Position numbers and translations under genes: made by a program
Shown: in pieces, positions 55,230-64,000 of the stretch
Numbering within the stretch: the first letter of the stretch is position 1
Layout: every line of letters starts with the position of its first letter
DNA from: Pseudomonas khorasanensis
GTDB lineage: Bacteria > Pseudomonadota > Gammaproteobacteria > Pseudomonadales > Pseudomonadaceae
Reading direction: 5' to 3'
DNA length: 64,000 bases
NCBI RefSeq assembly: GCF_014268505.2
Contig: NZ_JABWQP020000004.1
Span: 1-64,000 of the forward strand
The notes under the pieces: model-generated
Told to the model about the DNA's origin: nothing
Database searches by the model: none
Seen by the model: the letters and a program-made list of their open reading frames with translations, nothing else

Positions 55230-55750
55230 CCCTGCTTCGTTATGTCGTACTTCCCGTTTTGCTGGCGTTGAGCGGCTGCGGTGGGGGCGACGACTTCAGC
55301 GACCTGGACGCCTACCTTAATGAAGTGCGACTGCGCCCACCGGGCAAGATTGAACCAACGCCGACATTCCGGTCTTACCCCACGTTCACCTACAGCGCCG
55401 CCAACCTGCGCAGTCCGTTTTCGCGCCAGGCGCGGGTCGATCTGGCTGGGCAGAAGCACGGCTCGCGCAACGTCAAACCCGACCCCGGCCGCGTCAAGCA
55501 ATACCTCGAAGGCTTCAATATCGAGCAGTTTGAAATGGTCGGCACGATCGCGAACGCCTCGGGCTCCTTTGCGCTGTTACGCGGCGCGGGCGGGGTCCAT
55601 CGTCTGAAGGTCGGCGATTATCTGGGCCGCAACGACGGCCGCATCGTCGCCATCAGCGCCACCCAGGTCGATGTCGTGGAGATCGTGCCCGACGGCGCCG
55701 GCGCCTGGCTGGAGCGGCCGCGCACCATTCCTTTGAAAGAGCACTCATAG
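55226..55750 (+). CDS. pilP: Type IV pilus lipoprotein PilP
   Basis: PilP is a lipoprotein that links PilNO to the PilQ secretin. The lipobox LALSGC (Cys18 after MTLLRYVVLPVLLALSG) anchors it; residues after it are GGGDDFSD, with Gly/Asp after Cys compatible with inner-membrane retention. The C-terminal HR-like beta domain (about 95-165: GTIANASGSFALLRGAGGVH) contacts PilQ N-domains. 174 residues. ATGA overlap with pilO. Confidence 0.96.
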   Translation: MTLLRYVVLPVLLALSGCGGGDDFSDLDAYLNEVRLRPPGKIEPTPTFRSYPTFTYSAANLRSPFSRQARVDLAGQKHGSRNVKPDPGRVKQYLEGFNIEQFEMVGTIANASGSFALLRGAGGVHRLKVGDYLGRNDGRIVAISATQVDVVEIVPDGAGAWLERPRTIPLKEHS

Positions 55751-55763
55751 TGGAAGTCGAATA

Positions 55764-57842
55764 ATGAACAGGATTTTCTCCACCCTCGGTTTTTCGCTAT
55801 GGATAGCGCTGGTGTCACCGATGGTATTTGCGGCCAATCTGAAAGCGCTGGATGTCGCGGCGCTGCCTGGTGACCGCGTCGAACTGAAGCTGTCATTCGA
55901 CGGTCCGCCGCCGTCACCCAAGGGTTACACCACTGAATCTCCAGCGCGCATTGCGCTGGATTTGCCCGGTGTTACGAGTCAGTTGGCCAACAGAAATCTT
56001 GATCTGGGCAGCGGCAATGCCCGCACGGCCACGGTGGCCGAAGCCAAGGATCGTACGCGGCTGATTGTCAGCCTGACGCAGCTGGCGCCTTACAGCACCC
56101 GGATCGAGGGGAATAATCTGTTTGTGGTGGTCGGTCAGGGCGCCTCCGCAGCGGCGCCTCGCCCGGCCGCTGCTGCACCGCGCGGCGCCACTGCCACTGC
56201 GGCGCCTGCCAAATCCTTCGTGCCGCGAAACCGGTCGATTCGCGGCGTCGATTTTCAGCGCGGCACTGAGGGCGAGGGCAACGTGGTCATCGACCTGTCC
56301 GATCCGACCATCGCCCCGGACATCCAGGAGCATGACGGCAAAATCATCCTAGGCTTTGCTCGCACGCAGCTGCCGGAAAAACTGCGCGTGCGCCTCGATG
56401 TCAAGGATTTCGCCACGCCGGTGCAATTCGTCAACGCTGCGGTCATCGGCGATCGCACGGTGATCAGCGTCGAGCCCAGTGGCACTTTCGACTATTCAAC
56501 GTTCCAGACCGACAACAAGCTCACCGTCAGCATCCGCCCGATGAGCGTTGACGACCTGCAAAAGCGTAATGCCGACCGCCAGGCTTACGTTGGCGACAAG
56601 CTCTCACTGAATTTTCAGGACATCGACGTACGCTCGGTGCTGCAGCTGATCGCGGATTTCACCAATCTCAACCTGGTGGCCAGTGACACGGTGCAGGGCG
56701 GCATCACCTTGCGCCTGCAAAACGTGCCGTGGGATCAGGCGCTGGACCTGGTGCTCAAAACCAAAGGCTTGGATAAACGCAAGATCGGCAACGTGCTGCT
56801 GGTCGCGCCGGCCGATGAAATCGCCGCTCGTGAGCGTCAGGAACTGGAGTCGCAGAAGCAGATCGCCGAGCTGGCGCCGTTGCGTCGCGAGCTGCTGCAA
56901 GTGAATTACGCCAAGGCAGCCGACATCGCCAAGTTGTTCCAGTCCGTCACCAGCGCCGAAGCGAAAATCGATGAACGCGGCTCTATCACCGTCGATGAAC
57001 GGACCAACAACATCATTGCCTACCAGACCCAGGATCGCCTCGACGAATTACGGCGGATCGTCGCGCAACTGGATATTCCGGTGCGTCAGGTAATGATCGA
57101 GGCGCGCATCGTCGAAGCCAACGTCGATTACGACAAGAGCCTGGGGGTGCGTTGGGGCGGCTCGGTGCAGAACAAAGGGAACTGGAACGCCTCAGGGGTC
57201 AACGGTTCATCGACGACCATCGGGACGCCGGGCAGCACCAGCACCAACTCGCCGTTCGTCGACATGGGTACGGTCAACAATACGTCGGGGATCGGCATCG
57301 CCTTCATCACCGACAACGTGTTGCTTGATCTGGAATTGACGGCCATGGAGAAGACCGGCAACGGCGAGATTGTCTCGCAACCGAAAGTCGTCACCTCGGA
57401 CAAGGAAACCGCAAAGATCCTCAAAGGCACCGAGATTCCGTATCAGGAAGCCAGTTCCAGCGGCGCTACGTCGGTATCGTTCAAAGAGGCCTCGCTGTCG
57501 CTTGAAGTCACGCCGCAAATCACACCCGACAACCGCATCATCATGGAGGTCAAGGTCACCAAGGATGAACCGGACTATCTGAACAAGGTGCAGGATGTGC
57601 CGCCGATCAAGAAGAACGAGGTCAACGCCAAGGTGCTGGTGAATGACGGCGAGACCATCGTAATCGGCGGTGTTTTTTCAAATACTCAGAGCAAGGTTGT
57701 AGATAAGGTGCCATTTCTTGGCGATGTGCCGTATCTTGGCCGCCTTTTCCGGCGTGATGTGGTTTCGGAGAAAAAATCCGAGCTGCTGGTATTTCTCACT
57801 CCGCGTATCATGAATAACCAGGCGATTGCTGTGAGTCGTTGA
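55764..57842 (+). CDS. pilQ: Type IV pilus secretin PilQ
   Basis: PilQ is the outer-membrane secretin through which the pilus passes. The 692-residue precursor has a signal peptide ([20 protein letters not shown], cleavage near VFA), two AMIN domains (about 25-110 and 150-255) separated by an Ala/Pro linker, a secretin/TonB N-domain ([20 protein letters not shown]), an N1 domain, and the secretin pore with the C-terminal [17 protein letters not shown] and LLVFLTPRI signatures. It ends four bases before aroK. Confidence 0.97.
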   Translation: MNRIFSTLGFSLWIALVSPMVFAANLKALDVAALPGDRVELKLSFDGPPPSPKGYTTESPARIALDLPGVTSQLANRNLDLGSGNARTATVAEAKDRTRLIVSLTQLAPYSTRIEGNNLFVVVGQGASAAAPRPAAAAPRGATATAAPAKSFVPRNRSIRGVDFQRGTEGEGNVVIDLSDPTIAPDIQEHDGKIILGFARTQLPEKLRVRLDVKDFATPVQFVNAAVIGDRTVISVEPSGTFDYSTFQTDNKLTVSIRPMSVDDLQKRNADRQAYVGDKLSLNFQDIDVRSVLQLIADFTNLNLVASDTVQGGITLRLQNVPWDQALDLVLKTKGLDKRKIGNVLLVAPADEIAARERQELESQKQIAELAPLRRELLQVNYAKAADIAKLFQSVTSAEAKIDERGSITVDERTNNIIAYQTQDRLDELRRIVAQLDIPVRQVMIEARIVEANVDYDKSLGVRWGGSVQNKGNWNASGVNGSSTTIGTPGSTSTNSPFVDMGTVNNTSGIGIAFITDNVLLDLELTAMEKTGNGEIVSQPKVVTSDKETAKILKGTEIPYQEASSSGATSVSFKEASLSLEVTPQITPDNRIIMEVKVTKDEPDYLNKVQDVPPIKKNEVNAKVLVNDGETIVIGGVFSNTQSKVVDKVPFLGDVPYLGRLFRRDVVSEKKSELLVFLTPRIMNNQAIAVSR

Positions 57843-57846
57843 TTCT

Positions 57847-58365
57847 GTGCGAAATTTGATACTTGTAGGACCGATGGGTGCTGGCAAAAGCACCATCGGC
57901 CGATTGCTGGCCAAAGAGCTGCGCCTGCCGTTCAAAGATTCCGACAAGGAAATTGAGCTGCGCACGGGTGCCAATATCCCATGGATTTTCGACAAGGAAG
58001 GCGAGCCCGGCTTTCGCGACCGTGAGCAGGCGATGATCGCCGAGCTGTGCGCGTTCGATGGCGTGGTGCTGGCGACCGGTGGCGGCGCGGTGATGCGTGA
58101 TGCCAATCGCAAGGCGCTGCATGAAGGCGGGCGTGTGGTGTATCTGCATGCCTCCGTCGAACAGCAGGTCGGGCGCACCTCCCGCGATCGCAATCGACCG
58201 CTGCTGCGCACGGCCGATCCGGCAAAAACCCTGCGTGACCTGTTGACGATTCGGGATCCGCTGTACCGGGAAATTGCCGATCTGGTGGTGGAAACCGACG
58301 AGCGGCCCCCACGCATGGTGGTGCTCGACATTCTAGACCGCCTCGCGCAGTTGCCACCCCGTTAA
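57847..58365 (+). CDS. aroK: Shikimate kinase
   Basis: AroK phosphorylates shikimate in aromatic amino acid synthesis. The 172-residue protein starts at a GTG ([20 protein letters not shown]) with Walker [10 protein letters not shown]. The shikimate-binding residues lie in [26 protein letters not shown] and [10 protein letters not shown], and the lid Arg in [12 protein letters not shown]. The pilQ-aroK spacing of four bases suggests cotranscription with the pilus genes, as in other gammaproteobacteria. Confidence 0.98.
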   Translation: MRNLILVGPMGAGKSTIGRLLAKELRLPFKDSDKEIELRTGANIPWIFDKEGEPGFRDREQAMIAELCAFDGVVLATGGGAVMRDANRKALHEGGRVVYLHASVEQQVGRTSRDRNRPLLRTADPAKTLRDLLTIRDPLYREIADLVVETDERPPRMVVLDILDRLAQLPPR

Positions 58366-58517
58366 AGCATCGCCCGAAATGCGCTATCCTCGGCGTCCCG
58401 TTACTGCCTGCCGAGGGTGTGGCGGATGGCGCGCCAGCGGCGTCATATCCGCTGAAGCCGCAGAACACAAATAATTCCAGGGCAGGATGCCTGCTTCCAT
58501 CTTCACTGTGGGGACAC

Positions 58518-59618
58518 ATGCAGACACTCAAGGTCGATCTAGGCGAGCGCAGCTACCCGATTCATATTGGCGAAGGTCTGTTGGATCAGCCCGAGTTGCT
58601 GGCGCCGCATATCCACGGGCGGCAGGTGGCAATCATCTCCAACGAGACTGTTGCGCCGCTCTATCTTGAACGTCTGACCCGCAGCCTGGGGCAGTTCTCG
58701 GTGATCTCGGTGGTATTGCCCGATGGCGAAGCCTTCAAGAACTGGGAAACCCTGCAGCTGATTTTCGACGGTCTGCTGACTGCCCGTCACGACCGCCGCA
58801 CCACCGTCATTGCTTTGGGTGGCGGTGTGATCGGCGACATGGCCGGTTTTGCTGCCGCCTGCTATCAGCGCGGTGTCGATTTCATTCAGATCCCTACCAC
58901 GCTGCTGTCCCAAGTCGATTCGTCGGTGGGCGGCAAGACCGGCATCAACCACCCGCTCGGCAAGAACATGGTCGGCGCGTTCTATCAGCCGAACGTTGTG
59001 CTGATTGATACCGCTTCGCTGAAAACCCTGCCTGAGCGTGAGCTGTCGGCAGGTCTGGCGGAAGTCATCAAGTACGGTCTGATCTGTGACGAGCCGTTCC
59101 TGACCTGGCTCGAAGAAAACGTCGACGCCCTGCGTGCGCTGGATCAGAAAGCCCTGACTTATGCGATCGAACGTTCCTGCGCGGCCAAGGCTGCCGTGGT
59201 CGGCGCTGACGAAAAGGAAACCGGTGTGCGCGCCACGCTCAATCTCGGCCACACCTTCGGCCACGCCATCGAGACCCACATGGGCTATGGTGTCTGGTTG
59301 CATGGTGAGGCGGTCGCGGCAGGTACCGTGATGGCGCTGGAGATGTCCGCTCGTCTCGGCTGGATCAGCGAGCAGGAGCGTGATCGCGGTATTCGTCTGT
59401 TCCAGCGTGCCGGCCTGCCGGTGATCCCGCCTGCAGAGATGACCGAAGCCGATTTTCTTCAACACATGGCAATTGATAAAAAAGTGATCGACGGTCGTCT
59501 GCGCCTGGTGCTGCTGCGCCGGATGGGCGAAGCGGTAGTGACCGACGATTATCCGAAAGAGGTTCTACAGGCCACGCTGGGAGCGGATTACCGCGCCCTG
59601 GCTCAGCTTAAAGGTTAA
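58518..59618 (+). CDS. aroB: 3-dehydroquinate synthase
   Basis: AroB converts DAHP to 3-dehydroquinate using NAD+ and a divalent metal. The ATG at 58518 gives 366 residues ([20 protein letters not shown]). Family blocks: [51 protein letters not shown], and metal ligands in [21 protein letters not shown] and [12 protein letters not shown] gap of 152 bases after aroK could hold a weak internal promoter. It is followed by the DamX-like gene ten bases on. Confidence 0.98.
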   Translation: MQTLKVDLGERSYPIHIGEGLLDQPELLAPHIHGRQVAIISNETVAPLYLERLTRSLGQFSVISVVLPDGEAFKNWETLQLIFDGLLTARHDRRTTVIALGGGVIGDMAGFAAACYQRGVDFIQIPTTLLSQVDSSVGGKTGINHPLGKNMVGAFYQPNVVLIDTASLKTLPERELSAGLAEVIKYGLICDEPFLTWLEENVDALRALDQKALTYAIERSCAAKAAVVGADEKETGVRATLNLGHTFGHAIETHMGYGVWLHGEAVAAGTVMALEMSARLGWISEQERDRGIRLFQRAGLPVIPPAEMTEADFLQHMAIDKKVIDGRLRLVLLRRMGEAVVTDDYPKEVLQATLGADYRALAQLKG

Positions 59619-59628
59619 AACGATTCCG

Positions 59629-61224
59629 ATGACTAGTTTGCATGCCGACGAGGCGTTTCTCGGCCATTTTCAGTTAAGTCACGACCCCTTCGCGCCACGG
59701 GTGCCGGGCTTCAAATTCTTTCCGGCCCAGCGCAAGCCGGTGCTGGGTCAACTGCATCACCTGGCGCGTTACAGCCAGCTGCTGCTGGTGGTGACCGGCC
59801 CGCAGGGCAGCGGCAAGACCTTGCTGCGTCAGGCGCTGGTCGCCAGCACGAACAAGCAGTCGGTGCAGAGCGTGGTGGTTTCCGCCCGTGGCGCCGGTGA
59901 TGCTGCCGGCGTATTGCGCCAGGTGGCGCAGGCGCTGGACGTCGCTCAGGCCGAACTCGGTGCGATTCTGGAGCAAGTGGTGCAGCTTGCCCTGACCGGG
60001 CAGGAAGTCTATCTGCTGGTGGACGACGCCGAGCAGCTCGACGAGTCGGCGCTTGAGGCGCTGATGGCGCTGGGCGCGGGCACTCCGGAAGGGCGCCCTC
60101 ACGTGTTCCTGTTCGGCGAGTCATCGCTGATCGCTCAGCTCGAGGCCTTGCACCTCGAAGAAGAGCGTTTCCACGTCATCGAATTGCAGCCGTACACCGA
60201 AGAAGAGACCCGCGAATATCTCGACCAGCGGCTGGAAGGTGCGGGCCGGGGTGTCGAACTTTTCACTGCGGATCAGATCTCTGATATTCACGAAAGCTCC
60301 GAGGGCTGGCCGGGCAACATCAACCAGGTCGCTCGCGATGCTCTGATCGAAGTCATGATTGCCAGCCGCTCCGCGGTCAAGCGTCCAAGTATGGGGTTCA
60401 ACATGCCGAAGAAACACGTATTGGCGATTTCCGCCGTCGTTGTGGTCGCGGTTGCCGCCGCCTGGCTGATGCCGGGTCGCAGCAAGGCACCGACCACCGG
60501 TGCTCCGGCCACTGAACAGGCACAATTGCCATTGGGCCAGGGCGCAGCGAATGGCGCCAACCCGTCCGTTGAGTTCGCCGGCAACACCCAGCCGATGCCG
60601 CTGCCGCTGGTCGGCAACTCACAACCGGTTATGCGTGGCCCGCTGGCCGAAGCCGCCGGTGGCATTACCGAAGGCGATGACGGTGTGCCGCTGGAAGGCT
60701 CCAGCGATACGCCGCCAACCGTGACCACCTCCGCGCCGCCTGCTGGCGTTCCAGCAGGCCCTGCGCCAACACCGGTTCCGGTCCCTGCCGCCAAGCCGGC
60801 GCCAACCCCGGCACCGACGCAAATCGCCACGGCCAAGCCTGCTCCGGCAACGCCAGCGCCCGCCGCGAAACCGGCGCCAGCCGCTGCGGCCAAACCGGCC
60901 ACCGCTGCCAAGCCAGTCACCGTTGCCAAAGCGGCCGGCGGCAGCTGGTACGCCGGTCAGCCGACCAGCAATTATGTCGTGCAGATCCTCGGCACCAGCT
61001 CGGAAACTGCCGCGCAGAGCTTCGTCAAGGAGCAGGGCGGCGAGTACCGTTATTTCAAGAAAGTCCTCAACGGCAAGCCGCTCTACGTGATCACCTATGG
61101 CAACTTTGCCAATCGTGATGCGGCTGTTTCTGCCATCAAGGCCTTGCCAGCGAAGGTTCAGGCTGGTAAACCTTGGCCTCGCACTGTCGCCAGCGTCCAA
61201 CAGGAACTGGCAACAACTCGCTGA
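59629..61224 (+). CDS. DamX-like AAA ATPase / SPOR domain protein
   Basis: This 531-residue protein is built of three parts: an N-terminal ExeA/GspA-like AAA domain (about 1-250) with FFPAQRKPVLGQLHHLARYS, Walker A GPQGSGKT and Walker B VYLLVDDAEQL; one membrane helix (about 262-282, HVLAISAVVVVAVAAAWLM); then a long Pro/Ala-rich periplasmic linker and a C-terminal SPOR domain (about 440-525, NYVVQILGTSSETAAQSF). Its place after aroB equals that of damX, a division protein, in E. coli, which has SPOR but a degenerate N-terminus. Cytoplasmic ATPase plus septal glycan binding suggests a division role; this is inferred. Confidence 0.88.
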   Translation: MTSLHADEAFLGHFQLSHDPFAPRVPGFKFFPAQRKPVLGQLHHLARYSQLLLVVTGPQGSGKTLLRQALVASTNKQSVQSVVVSARGAGDAAGVLRQVAQALDVAQAELGAILEQVVQLALTGQEVYLLVDDAEQLDESALEALMALGAGTPEGRPHVFLFGESSLIAQLEALHLEEERFHVIELQPYTEEETREYLDQRLEGAGRGVELFTADQISDIHESSEGWPGNINQVARDALIEVMIASRSAVKRPSMGFNMPKKHVLAISAVVVVAVAAAWLMPGRSKAPTTGAPATEQAQLPLGQGAANGANPSVEFAGNTQPMPLPLVGNSQPVMRGPLAEAAGGITEGDDGVPLEGSSDTPPTVTTSAPPAGVPAGPAPTPVPVPAAKPAPTPAPTQIATAKPAPATPAPAAKPAPAAAAKPATAAKPVTVAKAAGGSWYAGQPTSNYVVQILGTSSETAAQSFVKEQGGEYRYFKKVLNGKPLYVITYGNFANRDAAVSAIKALPAKVQAGKPWPRTVASVQQELATTR

Positions 61225-61230
61225 AGATTC

Positions 61231-61251
61231 GGCGACCTTACCCAGGTCGCC
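61231..61251. terminator. Short hairpin after the DamX-like gene
   Basis: GGCGACCT and AGGTCGCC pair perfectly over eight bases around TACCC, seven bases after the stop. No T tract follows, so it may be an mRNA-end stabiliser or weak terminator rather than a full intrinsic one. Confidence 0.4.
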
Positions 61252-61437
61252 TCTCCCGGCACCTCAAAATTTCCCCAAGTGCGCGCCGCCTGAAAAGGCC
61301 GCGTGCCTTGTGGTGTCTGCGTCACAGTAGTCTTTGAGTCGTTGCGGTCAGAATTTAAAAAAGTTTTGACTAGCACAGCATATCGCTTTAAACCTTTCAC
61401 AATTGCGACATGAATTTGCGACAGTTCGTCGTCAAAT

Positions 61438-61466
61438 TTGTGAGCCTCTGTGTCGCTGTGTACAAT
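61438..61466 (+). promoter_or_regulatory. Sigma-70 promoter of gltB
   Basis: TTGTGA (61438-61443) and TACAAT (61461-61466) are separated by 17 bases. A start near 61473 leaves a leader of about 100 bases. A second, weaker upstream pair (TTGACT at 61366 and TAAACC at 61389, also 17 bases) may add to it. The 350-base gap before gltB holds no gene. Confidence 0.55.
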
Positions 61467-61574
61467 GACCACCCTTTTGCCCCGCCAAGCCGGCGTACGT
61501 TCGGCGCGGAATGCAAGTGGTTGAATTGAAAAGAAATTTGCCTCCAATAGAGGCAGCCTGGTGAGAAAGTGTCT

Positions 61575-64000
61575 ATGAAAGCAGGTCTGTACCAACCAGA
61601 TGAATTCAAGGATAACTGTGGTTTCGGCCTGATAGCTCATATGCAGGGCGAGCCCAGTCATACCCTTTTGCAAACGGCCATCGAGGCCCTGACCTGCATG
61701 ACCCACCGCGGTGGGATTAATGCCGACGGCAAGACCGGTGACGGTTGCGGTCTGCTGATTCAAAAACCCGACGCCTTTCTGCGAGCCATTGCCCTGGAAA
61801 GCTTCGGCGCCGAAATGCCCAGGCAATATGCCGTGGGCATGGTCTTCTTCAATCAGGATCCGGCCAAGGCCGAAGCCGCTCGCGAGAACATGAACCGCGA
61901 GATCCTTGCCGAAGGCCTGCAACTGATCGGTTGGCGCAAGGTGCCGATCGACACCAGCGTCCTCGGCCGCCTGGCCCTTGAGCGCCTGCCGCAGATCGAG
62001 CAGGTCTACATCGGCGGTGAAGGCCTGAGCGATCAGGACATGGCCGTGAAGCTGTTCAGCGCCCGTCGCCGTTCGTCGGTATCCAATGCCGCCGACACCG
62101 ACCACTACATCTGCAGCTTTTCGCACAAGACCATCATCTATAAAGGCCTGATGATGCCGGCCGACCTGGCGGCGTTTTATCCAGACCTGAGCGACGAGCG
62201 CCTGCAAACCGCGATCTGCGTGTTTCACCAGCGCTTCTCCACCAACACTCTGCCGAAGTGGCCGCTGGCACAGCCGTTCCGCTTCCTCGCCCACAACGGC
62301 GAGATCAACACCATCACCGGTAACCGCAACTGGGCGCAGGCCCGCCGGACCAAGTTCACCAATGATCTGATGGATCTGGAAGAGCTCGGCCCGCTGGTCA
62401 ACCGTGTCGGTTCCGACTCATCGAGCATGGACAACATGCTTGAGCTGATGGTTACCGGCGGCATCGACCTCTTCCGTGGCGTGCGGATGATCATTCCGCC
62501 TGCGTGGCAGAACGTCGAAACCATGGACCCGGATCTGCGTGCGTTCTACGAGTACAACTCGATGCACATGGAACCGTGGGACGGCCCGGCCGGCGTGGTC
62601 ATGACCGACGGTCGCTACGCGGTGTGCCTGCTCGACCGTAACGGTCTGCGTCCGGCGCGCTGGGTTACCACCACCAACGGTTTCATCACCGTTGCGTCGG
62701 AAATCGGCGTCTGGAACTACCAGCCAGAAGACGTGATCGCCAAGGGCCGTGTCGGCCCGGGCCAGATCCTTGCCGTGGACACCGAAACCGGACAGATCCT
62801 CGACACCGATGCGATCGACAACCGTCTCAAGTCCCGTCATCCGTACAAGCAATGGCTGCGCAAGAATGCCCTGCGCATTCAGGCGACCATGGAAGACAAT
62901 GACCACGGTTCGGCTTTCTACGACGTCGATCAGCTCAAGCAGTACATGAAGATGTATCAGGTCACGTTCGAAGAACGCGATCAGGTCCTGCGTCCGCTCG
63001 GCGAGCAAGGCTACGAAGCCGTCGGCTCCATGGGCGACGACACGCCGATGGCCGTGCTGTCCCAGCGCGTGCGCACGCCGTACGACTATTTCCGTCAGCA
63101 GTTCGCGCAGGTCACCAACCCGCCAATCGATCCGCTGCGCGAAGCGATCGTGATGTCGCTGGAAATCTGCCTCGGTGCCGAGCGCAACATCTTCCAGGAG
63201 TCGCCGGAGCACGCCTCGCGTGTGATCCTCAGCTCGCCAGTGATTTCGCCAGCCAAGTGGCGTTCGCTGATGAACCTCGACCGTCCGGGTTTTGAACGGG
63301 CGATCATCGACCTCAACTACGACGAAAGCCTCGGCCTCGAAGCGGCGATCCGCAATGTCGCCGATCAGGCGGAAGAAGCCGTGCGCGCCGGTCGTACCCA
63401 GATCGTGCTGAGCGACCGCCATATCGCCCCGGGCAAACTGCCCATCCACGCCTCGCTGGCGACCGGTGCCGTGCACCACCGCCTGACCGAGAAAGGCCTG
63501 CGTTGCGATTCCAACATTCTTGTTGAAACCGCAACCGCGCGCGATCCGCACCACTTTGCCGTGCTGATCGGCTTCGGCGCCTCGGCGGTGTATCCGTTCC
63601 TGGCCTACGAAGTGCTCGGCGACCTGATCCGTACCGGTGAAGTGCTGGGCGACCTCTATGAGGTGTTCAAGAACTACCGAAAAGGCATCACCAAGGGCCT
63701 GCTCAAGATCCTGTCGAAGATGGGCATTTCGACCATCGCCTCGTACCGTGGTGCGCAGCTGTTTGAAGCCATCGGTCTGTCCGAAGAGGTCTGCGAGCTG
63801 AGCTTCCGTGGCGTGCCTAGCCGCATCAAGGGCGCGCGTTTCGTCGACATTGAAGCCGAGCAGAAAGCCCTGGCCGTCGAAGCCTGGAGTCCGCGCAAGC
63901 CGATCCAGCAGGGCGGTCTGCTGAAGTTCGTCCACGGTGGCGAATACCACGCGTACAACCCGGACGTGGTCAATACCCTGCAAGCCGCCGTGCAGCAGGG
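61575..64000 (+). CDS. gltB: Glutamate synthase large subunit (C-terminal half beyond window)
   Basis: GltB is the NADPH-GOGAT large chain, making two glutamates from glutamine and 2-oxoglutarate. The window holds the first 808 codons of a protein normally near 1480 residues. MKAGLYQPDEFKDNCGFGLI places the N-terminal nucleophile Cys15 of the glutaminase domain after a short 14-residue propeptide. Class II amidotransferase motifs follow (HRGGINADGKTGDGCG, HQRFSTNTLPKWPLAQPFR, HNGEINT), then the central domain and the start of the FMN-binding synthase region (SKMGISTIASYRGAQLFEAI). GGTGAG precedes the ATG. The iron-sulfur cysteines lie outside the window. Confidence 0.97.
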   Translation, partial: MKAGLYQPDEFKDNCGFGLIAHMQGEPSHTLLQTAIEALTCMTHRGGINADGKTGDGCGLLIQKPDAFLRAIALESFGAEMPRQYAVGMVFFNQDPAKAEAARENMNREILAEGLQLIGWRKVPIDTSVLGRLALERLPQIEQVYIGGEGLSDQDMAVKLFSARRRSSVSNAADTDHYICSFSHKTIIYKGLMMPADLAAFYPDLSDERLQTAICVFHQRFSTNTLPKWPLAQPFRFLAHNGEINTITGNRNWAQARRTKFTNDLMDLEELGPLVNRVGSDSSSMDNMLELMVTGGIDLFRGVRMIIPPAWQNVETMDPDLRAFYEYNSMHMEPWDGPAGVVMTDGRYAVCLLDRNGLRPARWVTTTNGFITVASEIGVWNYQPEDVIAKGRVGPGQILAVDTETGQILDTDAIDNRLKSRHPYKQWLRKNALRIQATMEDNDHGSAFYDVDQLKQYMKMYQVTFEERDQVLRPLGEQGYEAVGSMGDDTPMAVLSQRVRTPYDYFRQQFAQVTNPPIDPLREAIVMSLEICLGAERNIFQESPEHASRVILSSPVISPAKWRSLMNLDRPGFERAIIDLNYDESLGLEAAIRNVADQAEEAVRAGRTQIVLSDRHIAPGKLPIHASLATGAVHHRLTEKGLRCDSNILVETATARDPHHFAVLIGFGASAVYPFLAYEVLGDLIRTGEVLGDLYEVFKNYRKGITKGLLKILSKMGISTIASYRGAQLFEAIGLSEEVCELSFRGVPSRIKGARFVDIEAEQKALAVEAWSPRKPIQQGGLLKFVHGGEYHAYNPDVVNTLQAAVQQ

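Overview
The window reads as chromosomal core DNA of a Pseudomonas, most likely of the P. fluorescens group. The reasons are the gene content and order (hut locus with hutXWV, mcl-PHA cluster phaC1-phaZ-phaC2-phaD / phaF-phaI, pilMNOPQ-aroKB-damX-gltB, argS-SPOR-hslVU, hisIE-tatABC), the high GC content, and the many Pseudomonas-type REP/REPIN palindromes between genes. No insertion sequence, prophage, integron, CRISPR array, rRNA or tRNA gene was seen.

Layout. 1-14834: a histidine/urocanate utilisation (hut) locus. hutF is divergent from hutCD. Then come hutU, an NCS1 permease (probable urocanate transporter), the HutXWV histidine ABC transporter, two histidase-family genes, hutI and hutG. 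The first histidase paralogue (9541-11064) lacks exactly the Ala-Ser-Gly triad that forms the MIO cofactor; the second (11182-12714) is intact. The hutU control region shows a sigma-54 -24/-12 element next to a HutC-type operator, and a possible NtrC/CbrB-like site about 155 bases upstream. 15076-21212: pip-dtd, then opgG-opgH for periplasmic glucans. 21371-23906: a polar amino-acid ABC transporter. 23968-32235 (minus strand): an HBM-type chemoreceptor, rsmE, tatABC, hisIE and ubiEJB. 32390-39448: the medium-chain-length PHA cluster. 39706-47308 (minus strand): a DUF971 protein, hslUV, a SPOR protein, argS and priA. 47597-50094: rpmE, a secreted thermonuclease-like protein and a malic enzyme. 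50315-52762 (minus): mrcA. 52979-64000: pilMNOPQ, aroK, aroB, a DamX-like AAA-SPOR protein and the first part of gltB.

Working together. The hut genes import histidine and urocanate and convert them to glutamate through HutH, HutU, HutI, HutF and HutG. HutC represses and HutD modulates, and A-rich Hfq/Crc-like motifs lie near several starts. The pha genes polymerise (PhaC1, PhaC2), depolymerise (PhaZ), coat (PhaF, PhaI) and regulate (PhaD) storage polyester; phaC1 has a good sigma-54 promoter match and an A-rich motif at its start. pilMNOPQ builds the type IV pilus alignment complex and secretin.

Most promising observations: the MIO-less HutH paralogue kept inside an otherwise normal hut operon; a strong intrinsic terminator lying inside the signal-peptide codons of the nuclease gene after rpmE; four REPINs of exactly 88 bp at unrelated loci; and a REP remnant that seems to supply the ribosome binding site of a permease gene.
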